The notes beneath the pieces were generated by a model that was not told the origin of the DNA, ran no database searches, and worked only from the letters and a program-made list of their open reading frames with translations. Below, in pieces: positions 8,864 through 16,195 of a stretch of DNA of 32,948 nt. Every line of letters begins with the position of its first letter. Position 1 is the stretch's first letter. The DNA comes from an uncultured Eubacteriales bacterium (GTDB taxonomy: Bacteria; Bacillota; Clostridia; Oscillospirales; Acutalibacteraceae), in contig CATZCM010000019.1 in the NCBI GenBank assembly GCA_958417225.1, positions 1 to 32,948 on the forward strand. Reading direction: 5' to 3'. A program made the position numbers and the translations under genes.

Positions 8864-9832
8864 TTGTATACAAAAAAAACTATCGCAATTTTAACAAGTG
8901 GAGGCGACGCCCCAGGAATGAACGCAGCTGTACGTGCTGTTGCAAGAGCTGCTATTAGTAATGACCTAAATGTAATCGGTATAAGAAGAGGATATAGCGG
9001 ACTACTTACTGGTGACATTTTTGAAATGAATCTGCGAAGTGTATCTGAAATCATACATCGTGGAGGAACAATTTTGTACACTGCTCGTAGCGACGAGTTC
9101 AAAACCCCACAAGGCGTTCAAAAAGCTGCTGGGATGTGTAAATTACTTGGAATTGATGGCATAATCGCTATTGGCGGAGATGGCACCATCCGAGGTACCA
9201 AAGATCTATCTGAAGCTGGAGTTGCATGCTTAGCCATACCGGCTACAATAGATAATGACGTTGGATGTACAGAATATACAATTGGATTTGATACCGCAAT
9301 GAATACAGCCATGGAAATGGTTGATAAACTTCGCGACACTGCTCAATCACACGAAAGGTGTAGTATTGTAGAAGTTATGGGTAGAAAATGCGGTGATTTA
9401 GCCCTTCATACAGGCATTGCTGTCGGCGCTATGTGCATACTTGTACCAGAAGTTCCGTACAGTTTAGACGAAATCATCATGAAAATGAAACGTGCTCGCA
9501 TACTCGGTAAAAAGCATTTTATCATAGTAGTAGCTGAGGGTGTGGGAAAAATTGAAAAAATTGCAAAAGAAATATACAACGCAACTGGAATAGAATCACG
9601 TTCTACCGTACTCGGACATGTACAACGCGGTGGTTCTCCTACTTTGCTTGATCGAGTTGCTGCTAGCGAAATGGGCTGCCACGCAATTAATTTATTCCTA
9701 TCAGGTGAAAAAAATAAAGTAATTATAAAAAAGGATGGCAAAATTACTGACATCGCTATCCATGAAGCCTTGGAGATGAAAAAACTTTTTGATGAAGAGC
9801 TGTATAAAACAGTATTAGAAATCTCAGTATAG
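8864..9832 (+). CDS. pfkA: ATP-dependent 6-phosphofructokinase
   Basis: It phosphorylates fructose 6-phosphate to fructose 1,6-bisphosphate in glycolysis. TTG 8864 is chosen because AAGGCGG lies 8 nt upstream and gives MYTKKTIAILTSGGDAPGMN, the normal family start, with 322 residues (family about 320). Motifs are TSGGDAPGMN (ATP-binding loop), IGGDGT (about 103-108) and PATIDND with the catalytic base at about Asp130. MGRKCG and HVQRGGSP of the substrate and effector sites are also present. GGDGT with Gly fits an ATP-dependent rather than PPi-dependent enzyme. It follows aconitase and runs directly into an XRE regulator gene. Confidence 0.96.
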   Translation: MYTKKTIAILTSGGDAPGMNAAVRAVARAAISNDLNVIGIRRGYSGLLTGDIFEMNLRSVSEIIHRGGTILYTARSDEFKTPQGVQKAAGMCKLLGIDGIIAIGGDGTIRGTKDLSEAGVACLAIPATIDNDVGCTEYTIGFDTAMNTAMEMVDKLRDTAQSHERCSIVEVMGRKCGDLALHTGIAVGAMCILVPEVPYSLDEIIMKMKRARILGKKHFIIVVAEGVGKIEKIAKEIYNATGIESRSTVLGHVQRGGSPTLLDRVAASEMGCHAINLFLSGEKNKVIIKKDGKITDIAIHEALEMKKLFDEELYKTVLEISV

Positions 9833-9844
9833 GATGTGAAAAAA

Positions 9845-10210
9845 ATGCTATCACGTACTTTAAAGAAATTAAGAAAAAATTGTGGATATACTCAAAAAGA
9901 AGTCGCTAAGGAACTTGGTGTTGACAGATCAACGTATGCATATTACGAAACTGGAAAAACTACTCCTGATGCCAATACTATCATAAAATTATCAAAAATC
10001 TTAAAAGTTTCTTTCTCAGATATATTTCAAGACGAAGAATGTGGAATAAGCTTTGCCGATTTTGGATCTCCAAATGTACTGTCTTCACAAGAAAAAGAGC
10101 TCGTTATGAAATTTAGACTTTTATCCGAAAGTGATCGTAATAAAATACTGGACGTAATTTCCAGAAGGACTGCTAGTAAAAATAAAAACATTGCCACTGC
10201 AAGTGAATAA
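9845..10210 (+). CDS. XRE/Cro-CI family HTH transcriptional regulator
   Basis: A 121-residue protein. Residues about 5-60 form a Cro/CI-type helix-turn-helix (LKKLRKNCGYTQKEVAKELG, then DRSTYAYYETGKTTPDANT). The C-terminal third (SSQEKELVMKFRLLSESDRNKILDVI) is the short helical tail common in Clostridial XRE regulators and probably serves dimerisation. ATG 9845 is preferred to GTG 9836, because AGGATG, which overlaps the pfkA stop, would be its ribosome binding site. It is the distal gene after pfkA and is followed by a strong terminator. Its targets are unknown; coupling to pfkA is inferred from position. Confidence 0.85.
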   Translation: MLSRTLKKLRKNCGYTQKEVAKELGVDRSTYAYYETGKTTPDANTIIKLSKILKVSFSDIFQDEECGISFADFGSPNVLSSQEKELVMKFRLLSESDRNKILDVISRRTASKNKNIATASE

Positions 10211-10259
10211 AATGAATCACTACTTTACTATAACAAAACAACTAAAAAAAGCTTAAACA

Positions 10260-10300
10260 CGCCACCTATAACCTTTCATTTTTCAAAGTTATAGGTGGCG
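10260..10300. terminator. Bidirectional terminator between the XRE gene and gatB
   Basis: A 13-bp perfect stem (CGCCACCTATAAC and its complement) has a 15-nt loop. T-rich sequence follows on the plus strand, and a T7 run follows after a short gap on the minus strand. It sits between convergent genes. Confidence 0.8.
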
Positions 10301-10431
10301 CTTCATATTTTGCTAAAAAGTTCTAATTCGTTAAGTTGCGATAAGTGCAACAAACACACACACAATTTTGCTCTCTTTAATAGTATTTTCATTTAAACCA
10401 CGATCAAATAACACGTTATTCACTACAAAAA

Positions 10432-11850
10432 TTACCTCAAATCTAATATCTTCACTAAAATTTGTTTTATAATACTAGGGTTTATTTTATGGTCAGAATT
10501 TTGCAAAACTTTACCCACAAGATAATCAAGTGCGTTGTTCTTTCCATTTTCAAAATCTTTCACAGCACCAGGACATTTTGTTATAACCTCTTGACAAATT
10601 TCTTTTATTTTCAGTTCATCAACCTGCTTTTTTCTAATGGAACTGAGATCACACACTTTCCCCTCGAAAGCATTTTTAAGAATATCTTTCGCATCATACG
10701 TTGTAACCAAATTTTCCTCTAACATTTCCGAAAGCCTTCCAACAAACTCACTGCTAAGATTACAATCAAAAATATCTTTTTCCGAATTTTGCTTTAAATT
10801 CGGAATTATCTGATTTAATATGAACTTTGCAAGAAATTTTTTATTTTTGGTATATTGTGAGGCTGCTCTAAAAAACTCAGCAAAACTTTTATGTTTAATA
10901 AGCATCTGTGCATCCGCCTTATCCACCCCAAATCTATCCACAAACAATTTCAGCATTCGTACAGGCATCACTGGCAAAGATTCTTCTATTTTCTCAACCT
11001 TATCTTCACTAATATAAAATGTTGGAACATCAGGATCCGCAAAATATCTATAGTCACTTTCAGTTTCCTTTTTTCGCTTCAAAAAGGTTTCTCCGGAACG
11101 CTCATCAAATCCACGAGTTTCCTGACAAATTTCACTTCCCAACGATAACACTGAACTTTGACGTTCAAATTCATATTGAATCGCCAATACAACAAAATTC
11201 ACCGAATTTATATTTTTAATCTCAACCTTTCTTCCGAGAGTTTTTTCGCCTTTTTTGCGCACAGAGATGTTCACATCAAAACGCATTTGTCCATTTTGCA
11301 GTTCACATAACGAAACCCCCGCGTAAATCATACAAAGTCTAACTGTTTCAAGATATTCCCTAACCATATCAAGCGATACTAAATCTGGTTCCGAAACAAT
11401 CTCAACCAAGGGTATTCCACTTCTGTTATAGTCAATCAACATTTTTCCTGAATCATACGAAATTTTTCCCGCATCTTCTTCCAGATGTACTCTTTTTATT
11501 CTAACACAATTTCCACTAGGTAACTCTAATAATCCTTCTCCTCCAATTGGTCTTCTAGACTGTGAAATTTGATAGCCTTTTACAAGATCAGGATAAAAAT
11601 AATTTTTGCGAGCCATTCTACATTTATAATTCACTGCACAATTCAAAGCTAAACTAGCTCTAATTGCAAGTTCAATAGCTTTTTCATTCAATACAGGTAA
11701 AGTTCCTGGCATTCCAAGGCATACTGGACAGCATCTGGTATTAGGGCCGTTTCCCTTTTGGGAAGAATTCTCACATCCGCAAAAAAGTTTTGATTTCGTG
11801 TTAAGTTCCACATGAGTTTCAATTCCACAAACAAATTCATATTGACTCAT
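10432..11850 (-). CDS. gatB: Aspartyl/glutamyl-tRNA amidotransferase subunit B
   Basis: GatB is the tRNA-binding and kinase subunit of GatCAB, which phosphorylates and amidates Glu-tRNA(Gln) and/or Asp-tRNA(Asn). The product is 472 residues from ATG 11850 (MSQYEFVCGIETHVELNTKS), preceded by a GGGGGTG site. The ATG overlaps the gatA stop by 4 nt (ATGA), so translation is coupled. The zinc-site Cys residues (CGCEN, RCCPVCLGMPG) are present. Later segments include KNYFYPDLVKGYQISQ and VEIVSEPD, with a C-terminal YqeY-like tRNA tail ending KINPSIIKQILVKILDL. Length is normal. It ends the operon. Confidence 0.97.
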   Translation of the reverse strand: MSQYEFVCGIETHVELNTKSKLFCGCENSSQKGNGPNTRCCPVCLGMPGTLPVLNEKAIELAIRASLALNCAVNYKCRMARKNYFYPDLVKGYQISQSRRPIGGEGLLELPSGNCVRIKRVHLEEDAGKISYDSGKMLIDYNRSGIPLVEIVSEPDLVSLDMVREYLETVRLCMIYAGVSLCELQNGQMRFDVNISVRKKGEKTLGRKVEIKNINSVNFVVLAIQYEFERQSSVLSLGSEICQETRGFDERSGETFLKRKKETESDYRYFADPDVPTFYISEDKVEKIEESLPVMPVRMLKLFVDRFGVDKADAQMLIKHKSFAEFFRAASQYTKNKKFLAKFILNQIIPNLKQNSEKDIFDCNLSSEFVGRLSEMLEENLVTTYDAKDILKNAFEGKVCDLSSIRKKQVDELKIKEICQEVITKCPGAVKDFENGKNNALDYLVGKVLQNSDHKINPSIIKQILVKILDLR

Positions 11851-13304
11851 ACCAGCACCCCCATTTTTGGTAAAGACCACTGAAAGTTCTGTTCAAAATT
11901 ATACGCTAAATTTAAAATTCTCGATTCACAAAATTTATTTCCTATAATTTGCAATCCAACTGGTAACTTATCATTTCCAACTCCACACGGAATTGATATT
12001 GCACAAAGCCCTAACATATTAACAGGCACTGTACAAATGTCAGCTTTATATCCCTCCACTGGATCCTTAATTTCATAATCAAATGAAAATGCTGTCTTTG
12101 TAGCGGTGGGTGATATCAGGACATCACACTGAGAAAATGCGTTGTCAAATTCAGCCCTAATCCCCTTTATTGCATTTTGAGCATTCAAGTGATATTTTTT
12201 ATAATTATCACCCCTTGAAATATAAGTGCCAAAAATAACTCTACGTTTAACTTCATCGCCAAAACCTTGCGACCTAACTTTAGTCATAAAATCCTCAGCA
12301 TTTAAATCTAAACTTGAAAAATTATAGTTTCCAAACCTAATTCCATCAAATCTAGCAAAGTTTGACGCTGCCTCAACGCATGATTGCACATAATACGCCT
12401 TCAATGAATTCTGAGCTTGTGGCATACTCAAATGCACAACCCTAGCCCCTAGTTTTTCATAAAGGCGAATTGCATCTTGAACTCTATTATGTACATCAGC
12501 ATTAGCACCATCAAAATACTCCTCTACTATTCCAATTTTCACTCCACCTATTTCATTTTTGAGTGATTCCAAAGAAAAATCGTGAATTTTTCCTCTAGAC
12601 GTGGAATCAAGAGGATCCTGAATAGAAAGTGCATCATACACTATCGCTGCATCCTCAACAGTGGAAGTAATCGGGCCAGCCTGATCCAAACTGGAAGCAT
12701 ACGCAATAATCCCATATCTTGATATACTTCCATATGTAGGTTTTAACCCAACCACACCACAAAATGCAGCTGGTTCGCGAATTGACCCGCCCGTATCAGA
12801 ACCTATAGCATAAACTGCCAGATTAGCCCCAACAGCAGCAGCACCTCCACCTGAACTTCCCCCAGCCACTCTTGTTAAATTAAAAGGATTCTTAGCCCCA
12901 CCATAAGCAGACGTTCTACACGAAGATCCCATAGCAAATTCATCCATATTCGTTTTTCCAAGCAATACAGCATTTTTACTTTTCAAAATTTTATAAATAG
13001 TTGCATCATATGCTGGAACATACCCTGATAATATTTTAGAACAACACGTTGTTTTGATTCCTCTAGTTAAAATATTGTCTTTTAAAGTCATTGGAATACC
13101 TTCCAACAAATCAATATCTTCATTTCTACTAATCTTCTTATCTACCGATCTAGCACAATCAATAGCTTCTTTTTCTGTAACTAGTACATACGAGTTTAAA
13201 TTTTTATCAACCGTAGCAATTTCATCAATATATTTTCTCGTCAATTCCTCACACGAAATCTTCTTTTCCTTTAAAAGATTATGTAATTTTCTAATCTTGC
13301 TCAT
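11847..13304 (-). CDS. gatA: Aspartyl/glutamyl-tRNA amidotransferase subunit A
   Basis: GatA is the glutaminase subunit, releasing ammonia from glutamine for the GatB site. The 485-residue amidase-signature protein has the Lys-cis-Ser-Ser triad visible as Lys75 (PMTLKDNI), Ser150 (VAGGSSGGGAA) and Ser174 (GSDTGGSIREPA). GSDTGG with IREP replaces the more usual GTDTGG and IRQP. The ATG directly abuts the gatC stop codon, and the gene's stop overlaps the gatB start. Length matches the family. Confidence 0.97.
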   Translation of the reverse strand: MSKIRKLHNLLKEKKISCEELTRKYIDEIATVDKNLNSYVLVTEKEAIDCARSVDKKISRNEDIDLLEGIPMTLKDNILTRGIKTTCCSKILSGYVPAYDATIYKILKSKNAVLLGKTNMDEFAMGSSCRTSAYGGAKNPFNLTRVAGGSSGGGAAAVGANLAVYAIGSDTGGSIREPAAFCGVVGLKPTYGSISRYGIIAYASSLDQAGPITSTVEDAAIVYDALSIQDPLDSTSRGKIHDFSLESLKNEIGGVKIGIVEEYFDGANADVHNRVQDAIRLYEKLGARVVHLSMPQAQNSLKAYYVQSCVEAASNFARFDGIRFGNYNFSSLDLNAEDFMTKVRSQGFGDEVKRRVIFGTYISRGDNYKKYHLNAQNAIKGIRAEFDNAFSQCDVLISPTATKTAFSFDYEIKDPVEGYKADICTVPVNMLGLCAISIPCGVGNDKLPVGLQIIGNKFCESRILNLAYNFEQNFQWSLPKMGVLV

Positions 13305-13562
13305 CTAATCACCAGCCTTACAATAAAAATATTCACTATTTAAAAATTCAGATCTATCGAGACTAGGCTTAATTTCATCTTTCCTAAAAATATTCACAAG
13401 TTGACTACCATCATACAAATAATTTGGTTCTTGATTCATTTCGATAGTGTCCACAAACGACACAATACTGTTGATTTGTTCCAAAAATAAGTTTTCTTTC
13501 TCTTTTGGTATTTCCAGCCTACAATCCCTAGCAATCTTTAACATTTCTGTTTTACTTAACAT
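13305..13562 (-). CDS. gatC: Aspartyl/glutamyl-tRNA amidotransferase subunit C
   Basis: An 85-residue, mostly helical protein that wraps around GatA and stabilises the GatAB contact. The pattern LKIARDCRLEIPKEK, then FLEQINSIVSFVDTIEMN, is typical of GatC, although the C-terminal part is diverged (LRxDE becomes FRKDEI). ATG 13562 has a GGGGGG site a few bases upstream. It is the first gene of gatCAB, and identity is strengthened by that context. Confidence 0.92.
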   Translation of the reverse strand: MLSKTEMLKIARDCRLEIPKEKENLFLEQINSIVSFVDTIEMNQEPNYLYDGSQLVNIFRKDEIKPSLDRSEFLNSEYFYCKAGD

Positions 13563-13585
13563 GCAATTCCCCCCTCAACTAAAAA

Positions 13586-13610
13586 TTCTCCCTTATTACA
13601 AAAGGGAGAA
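13586..13610 (-). terminator. Hairpin with T run between the GIY-YIG gene and gatC
   Basis: On the minus strand an 8-bp stem (TTCTCCCT pairing with AGGGAGAA) is followed by TTTTT (13581-13585). It can end the upstream GIY-YIG transcript. It also lies at the very 5' end of the predicted gatCAB mRNA, 19 nt before the gatC ATG. Confidence 0.7.
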
Positions 13611-13617
13611 AATAAAA

Positions 13618-13646
13618 ATTATGTTTCACATAAAACACATTGTGAA
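13618..13646 (-). promoter_or_regulatory. Probable gatCAB promoter overlapped by an inverted repeat
   Basis: On the minus strand TTCACA (13641-13646) and CATAAT (13618-13623) are 17 bp apart, each one mismatch from consensus. A perfect 7-bp inverted repeat, TTTCACA and TGTGAAA (13624-13647, 10-bp spacer), lies across the -35 box and spacer and could be an operator. The start point would be near 13611. Confidence 0.5.
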
Positions 13647-13647
13647 A

Positions 13648-14304
13648 TTAATCTACTTTACGATTTCTAGTATATTGCCACTTATATCCATAAGCAGTTT
13701 TACCATTACCTTTGCACACCTTATTTATGGTAGAATAATCCGCTTTTATATATTTAGTATTTTCACGGATCCACTTCGCCCCATCCATAATTTTAGGAAA
13801 AGACATAATAATTTCCCCAGTTTCGATATTTAGCATATCTACTGCAATTGCATTTGGGCGATTATTTTTATATTTTTCCACCATTTGAGCCCTATATTCC
13901 GGGTCATTGCGCATTTTTTCTATGTGTCTTTTCAGACCAAGTCCTACATTTGGGTTATTTTTTCTTCCTTTTGAAACTTTCTTTTTTTCATCCAAAATAT
14001 AATTACCTCCTATAAATCCATTCCCAGGGATTACTCCCATGTTATTATTATTTTTTTTAGTTTGAAGACCATATAAATTAATATAATAGGATTCTTTTGC
14101 ATCGAGTTGTTGAAGGGGGCATTCCTCCAAAACATCGAAATCAAACTTATCGACACCGTATAGAGCCACATCTCTTGACATTGGCATTTCGGAAAAATCA
14201 CCTTGTTGACGTTGATACTGCCTAAACACTTCAAATATATTTTCACTTTTTCCTACATACACATTGCCATTCATCCTGTTTGTAATTTTATAAATACCGA
14301 CCAT
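13648..14304 (-). CDS. GIY-YIG homing-endonuclease-like protein with NUMOD DNA-binding modules
   Basis: A 218-residue protein. The N-terminus is a GIY-YIG nuclease: GIYKITN (GIY at 3-5), NVYVGKS (YVG at 16-18), an Arg in VFRQYQRQ, and the Glu-containing helix AKESYYINLYG. The middle (GGNYILDEKKKVSKGRKNNP) looks like a NUMOD3 helix. The C-terminus (AVDMLNIETGEIIMSFPKIM through AYGYKWQY) looks like a NUMOD1-type DNA-binding module. This architecture is typical of free-standing or intron-borne homing endonucleases. The start is ATG 14304 with GGAGG upstream. It lies 44 nt downstream of the tmRNA 3' end on the same strand. No terminator was seen in between, so it may be transcribed with ssrA. No surrounding group I intron was recognised. 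Confidence 0.85.
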   Translation of the reverse strand: MVGIYKITNRMNGNVYVGKSENIFEVFRQYQRQQGDFSEMPMSRDVALYGVDKFDFDVLEECPLQQLDAKESYYINLYGLQTKKNNNNMGVIPGNGFIGGNYILDEKKKVSKGRKNNPNVGLGLKRHIEKMRNDPEYRAQMVEKYKNNRPNAIAVDMLNIETGEIIMSFPKIMDGAKWIRENTKYIKADYSTINKVCKGNGKTAYGYKWQYTRNRKVD

Positions 14305-14348
14305 AAAATATCCTCCGTTTTACCTAAAAAATATATCCTCAAACCCCG

Positions 14349-14707
14349 TGGTGGAGATGAGGGGAATTGAACCCCTGTCCGAAAATCATTTACTAAAGCT
14401 TTCTACGAGTGTAGCTAATATTTAAAAATCCTTCTTCAAGACGTCTATTAGCAAACTTCTTGAGTCCGTAGCCTTTAAGTCATGATTTTAGCCAAGGCAA
14501 GCTAAAATTCACGTTCACCGCTAATCGACGCCTTCACAAAACCGCGGTACTTAATGCAAAGACGAGAGCCAAAATTAGGCTGCTAAACAGATTTCTCTGT
14601 TATTAAAATTATTGTTGTTTAATTTATTAAATGCGAATTTTTAAGTGGTTTCGCACCACTACTCGCTTACTAAAGCTTACAATCCTCGTCGAACCCTTTA
14701 CATCCCC
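14349..14707 (-). ncRNA. ssrA: Transfer-messenger RNA (tmRNA)
   Basis: About 359 nt. The 5' end GGGGATG pairs with CATCTCC at the 3' end, which is followed by an encoded ACCA. The tRNA-like domain shows GGGTTCGAC near the 5' end and a T-loop arm (GGGGTTCAATTCCCC) near the 3' end. Hairpins and pseudoknot-like repeats fill the middle. The probable tag frame is 14634-14575: the resume codon GCA follows AAAAATTC and the frame ends TTA GCA GCC TAA. This gives A-FNKLNNNNFNNREICLAA, 19 residues. It rescues stalled ribosomes together with SmpB, whose gene is immediately upstream. The boundaries are firm; the tag frame is inferred from the end -LAA-stop. Confidence 0.95.
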
Positions 14708-14742
14708 AAAGCACAATAGGGTTATAAGATCCATATAAAAGA

Positions 14743-15213
14743 CTAAATTCTATCTTTTTCCTTCATAGCTCTTTCCATGTCACGTTTTGCTGATTTTTCT
14801 GCAAGTGATCTTCTCTTATCATATAGTTTCTTTCCCTTACAAAGACCTATTTGTATTTTCACCCTAGATCCTTTAAAATATACAGACAACGGTACTAATG
14901 CATACCCCTGCTGCTTTATTATTCCATATAGTCTCATAATTTCCTTTTTGTGTAACAAGAGTTTTCTTACTCTCATGGGATCACAATTAAAAATATTTCC
15001 TTGTTCATAATGACTCACATGCATTCCATTCACAAAAGCTTCGCCATTATTTATGGAACACCATGAATCTTTAAGATTAATTCTTCCACTTCGTATAGAT
15101 TTCACTTCCGTACCAAAAAGCTCTATACCAGCTTCTAATGATTCTTCTACAAAATAATCATGATACGCTTTTTTATTTGATGCCACTGTTTTCACTGAAT
15201 TTGATTGAGTCAT
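14743..15213 (-). CDS. smpB: SsrA-binding protein SmpB
   Basis: The 156-residue beta-barrel RNA-binding protein that escorts tmRNA to stalled ribosomes. Family signatures are NKKAYHDYFVEESLEAGIEL, GTEVKSIRSGRINLKDSW, LLLHKKEI and KGKKLYDKR, followed by the basic C-terminal tail that mimics an mRNA (AEKSAKRDMERAMKEKDR). ATG 15213 has AAAGG upstream and starts 13 nt after recR. ssrA follows its stop by about 35 nt, so protein and RNA partner are neighbours. Confidence 0.97.
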   Translation of the reverse strand: MTQSNSVKTVASNKKAYHDYFVEESLEAGIELFGTEVKSIRSGRINLKDSWCSINNGEAFVNGMHVSHYEQGNIFNCDPMRVRKLLLHKKEIMRLYGIIKQQGYALVPLSVYFKGSRVKIQIGLCKGKKLYDKRRSLAEKSAKRDMERAMKEKDRI

Positions 15214-15226
15214 AATTTCATACCTT

Positions 15227-15832
15227 TTAAGTTATTTCACTACGCCCTTCGATCGATCTCCACAACGTAATTTCATCCGCATACTCAAGATCCCCACCCA
15301 CCGGTATTCCATACGCTAATCGTGTAACTTTTACACCAATGGGTTTCAAAAGTTTTGATATATACATAGATGTTGCTTCCCCTTCAACCGTTGGATTCGT
15401 AGCCATAATTACTTCTTTCACATTTCCTTCATTTATACGCTTTAGCAGTTCCTTTATTTTTATATCACTAGGTCCAATTCCATTCAATGGCGAAATAGTT
15501 CCATGCAACACATGATATAATGCATTAAATTCCTCGGTTCGCTCAAGAGCCATTACATCCTGCGGATCTTCCACAACACAAATAATACTCTTGTCTCTGG
15601 TTTCAGAAGAACAAATTGGACAAATTTCCTTATCGGTTAAATTACAACACACTTTACAATACCTTATCTTATCTTTTGCATTTAAGATTGCATTTGAAAA
15701 TTTTTCTACATCTTCTCTCGGCATTTTCAAGACATGATAAGCTAATCTATAAGCAGTTTTTTTACCTATACCCGGAAGTCTTTCAAATTGTTCTGCTAAA
15801 ACATCAAGTAACACAATATGGTACTCAGACAT
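15227..15832 (-). CDS. recR: Recombination protein RecR
   Basis: A 201-residue protein that acts with RecO and RecF to load RecA on gapped DNA. It shows a helix-hairpin-helix near LPGIGKKTAYRLA (about 19-31), a C4 zinc site (Cys59, Cys62, Cys71, Cys74) and a Toprim domain (ICVVEDPQDVMALE, MATNPTVEGEATSMY). It ends with GIPVGGDLEYADEITL. The ATG is 1 nt after the ybaB stop, in the widespread order dnaX-ybaB-recR. Length is typical. Confidence 0.97.
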   Translation of the reverse strand: MSEYHIVLLDVLAEQFERLPGIGKKTAYRLAYHVLKMPREDVEKFSNAILNAKDKIRYCKVCCNLTDKEICPICSSETRDKSIICVVEDPQDVMALERTEEFNALYHVLHGTISPLNGIGPSDIKIKELLKRINEGNVKEVIMATNPTVEGEATSMYISKLLKPIGVKVTRLAYGIPVGGDLEYADEITLWRSIEGRSEIT

Positions 15833-15833
15833 A

Positions 15834-16184
15834 TTAAAATAGACCTGGAACGTTTAATCCATCAGATATGCCACCTATTACTTGATCTTTTTCATTTATT
15901 GCCTCTCTAAGCGCCTCATTTACTGCAGCAATAACAAGATCAGATAACATTTCACTTTCTTCCGGATCAATAATTTGCGGATCTAAAGCGATCGATTTAA
16001 CCTCTAAATCACCATTAACAACAACTTCAACAGCGCCTCCACCAGATGAAGCCTTATACTCTTTTTGTTTTAATTCCTCTGTTGCCTCTGTTATTTGCTC
16101 CTGAATTTTTTGTGCTTGCAATGCAAGTTGTTGCATATTTCCTGCACCTTTGTTAGAATAATTTCGTGGTAATCTTGCTTTCAT
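15834..16184 (-). CDS. YbaB/EbfC family nucleoid-associated protein
   Basis: A 116-residue DNA-binding protein of the YbaB family, which forms dimers and coats DNA. Recognised by MQQLALQAQKIQEQITEATE, the Gly-rich SGGGAVEVVVNGDLEVKSIA, and the helical C-terminus LVIAAVNEALREAINE. ATG 16184 is preferred because AGGAGG is suitably upstream; the ATG at 16190 is too close. It lies between dnaX (5 nt from its stop codon in the preceding ORF to the window of its ribosome binding site) and recR. Confidence 0.93.
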   Translation of the reverse strand: MKARLPRNYSNKGAGNMQQLALQAQKIQEQITEATEELKQKEYKASSGGGAVEVVVNGDLEVKSIALDPQIIDPEESEMLSDLVIAAVNEALREAINEKDQVIGGISDGLNVPGLF

Positions 16185-16195
16185 AAACATTCCTC

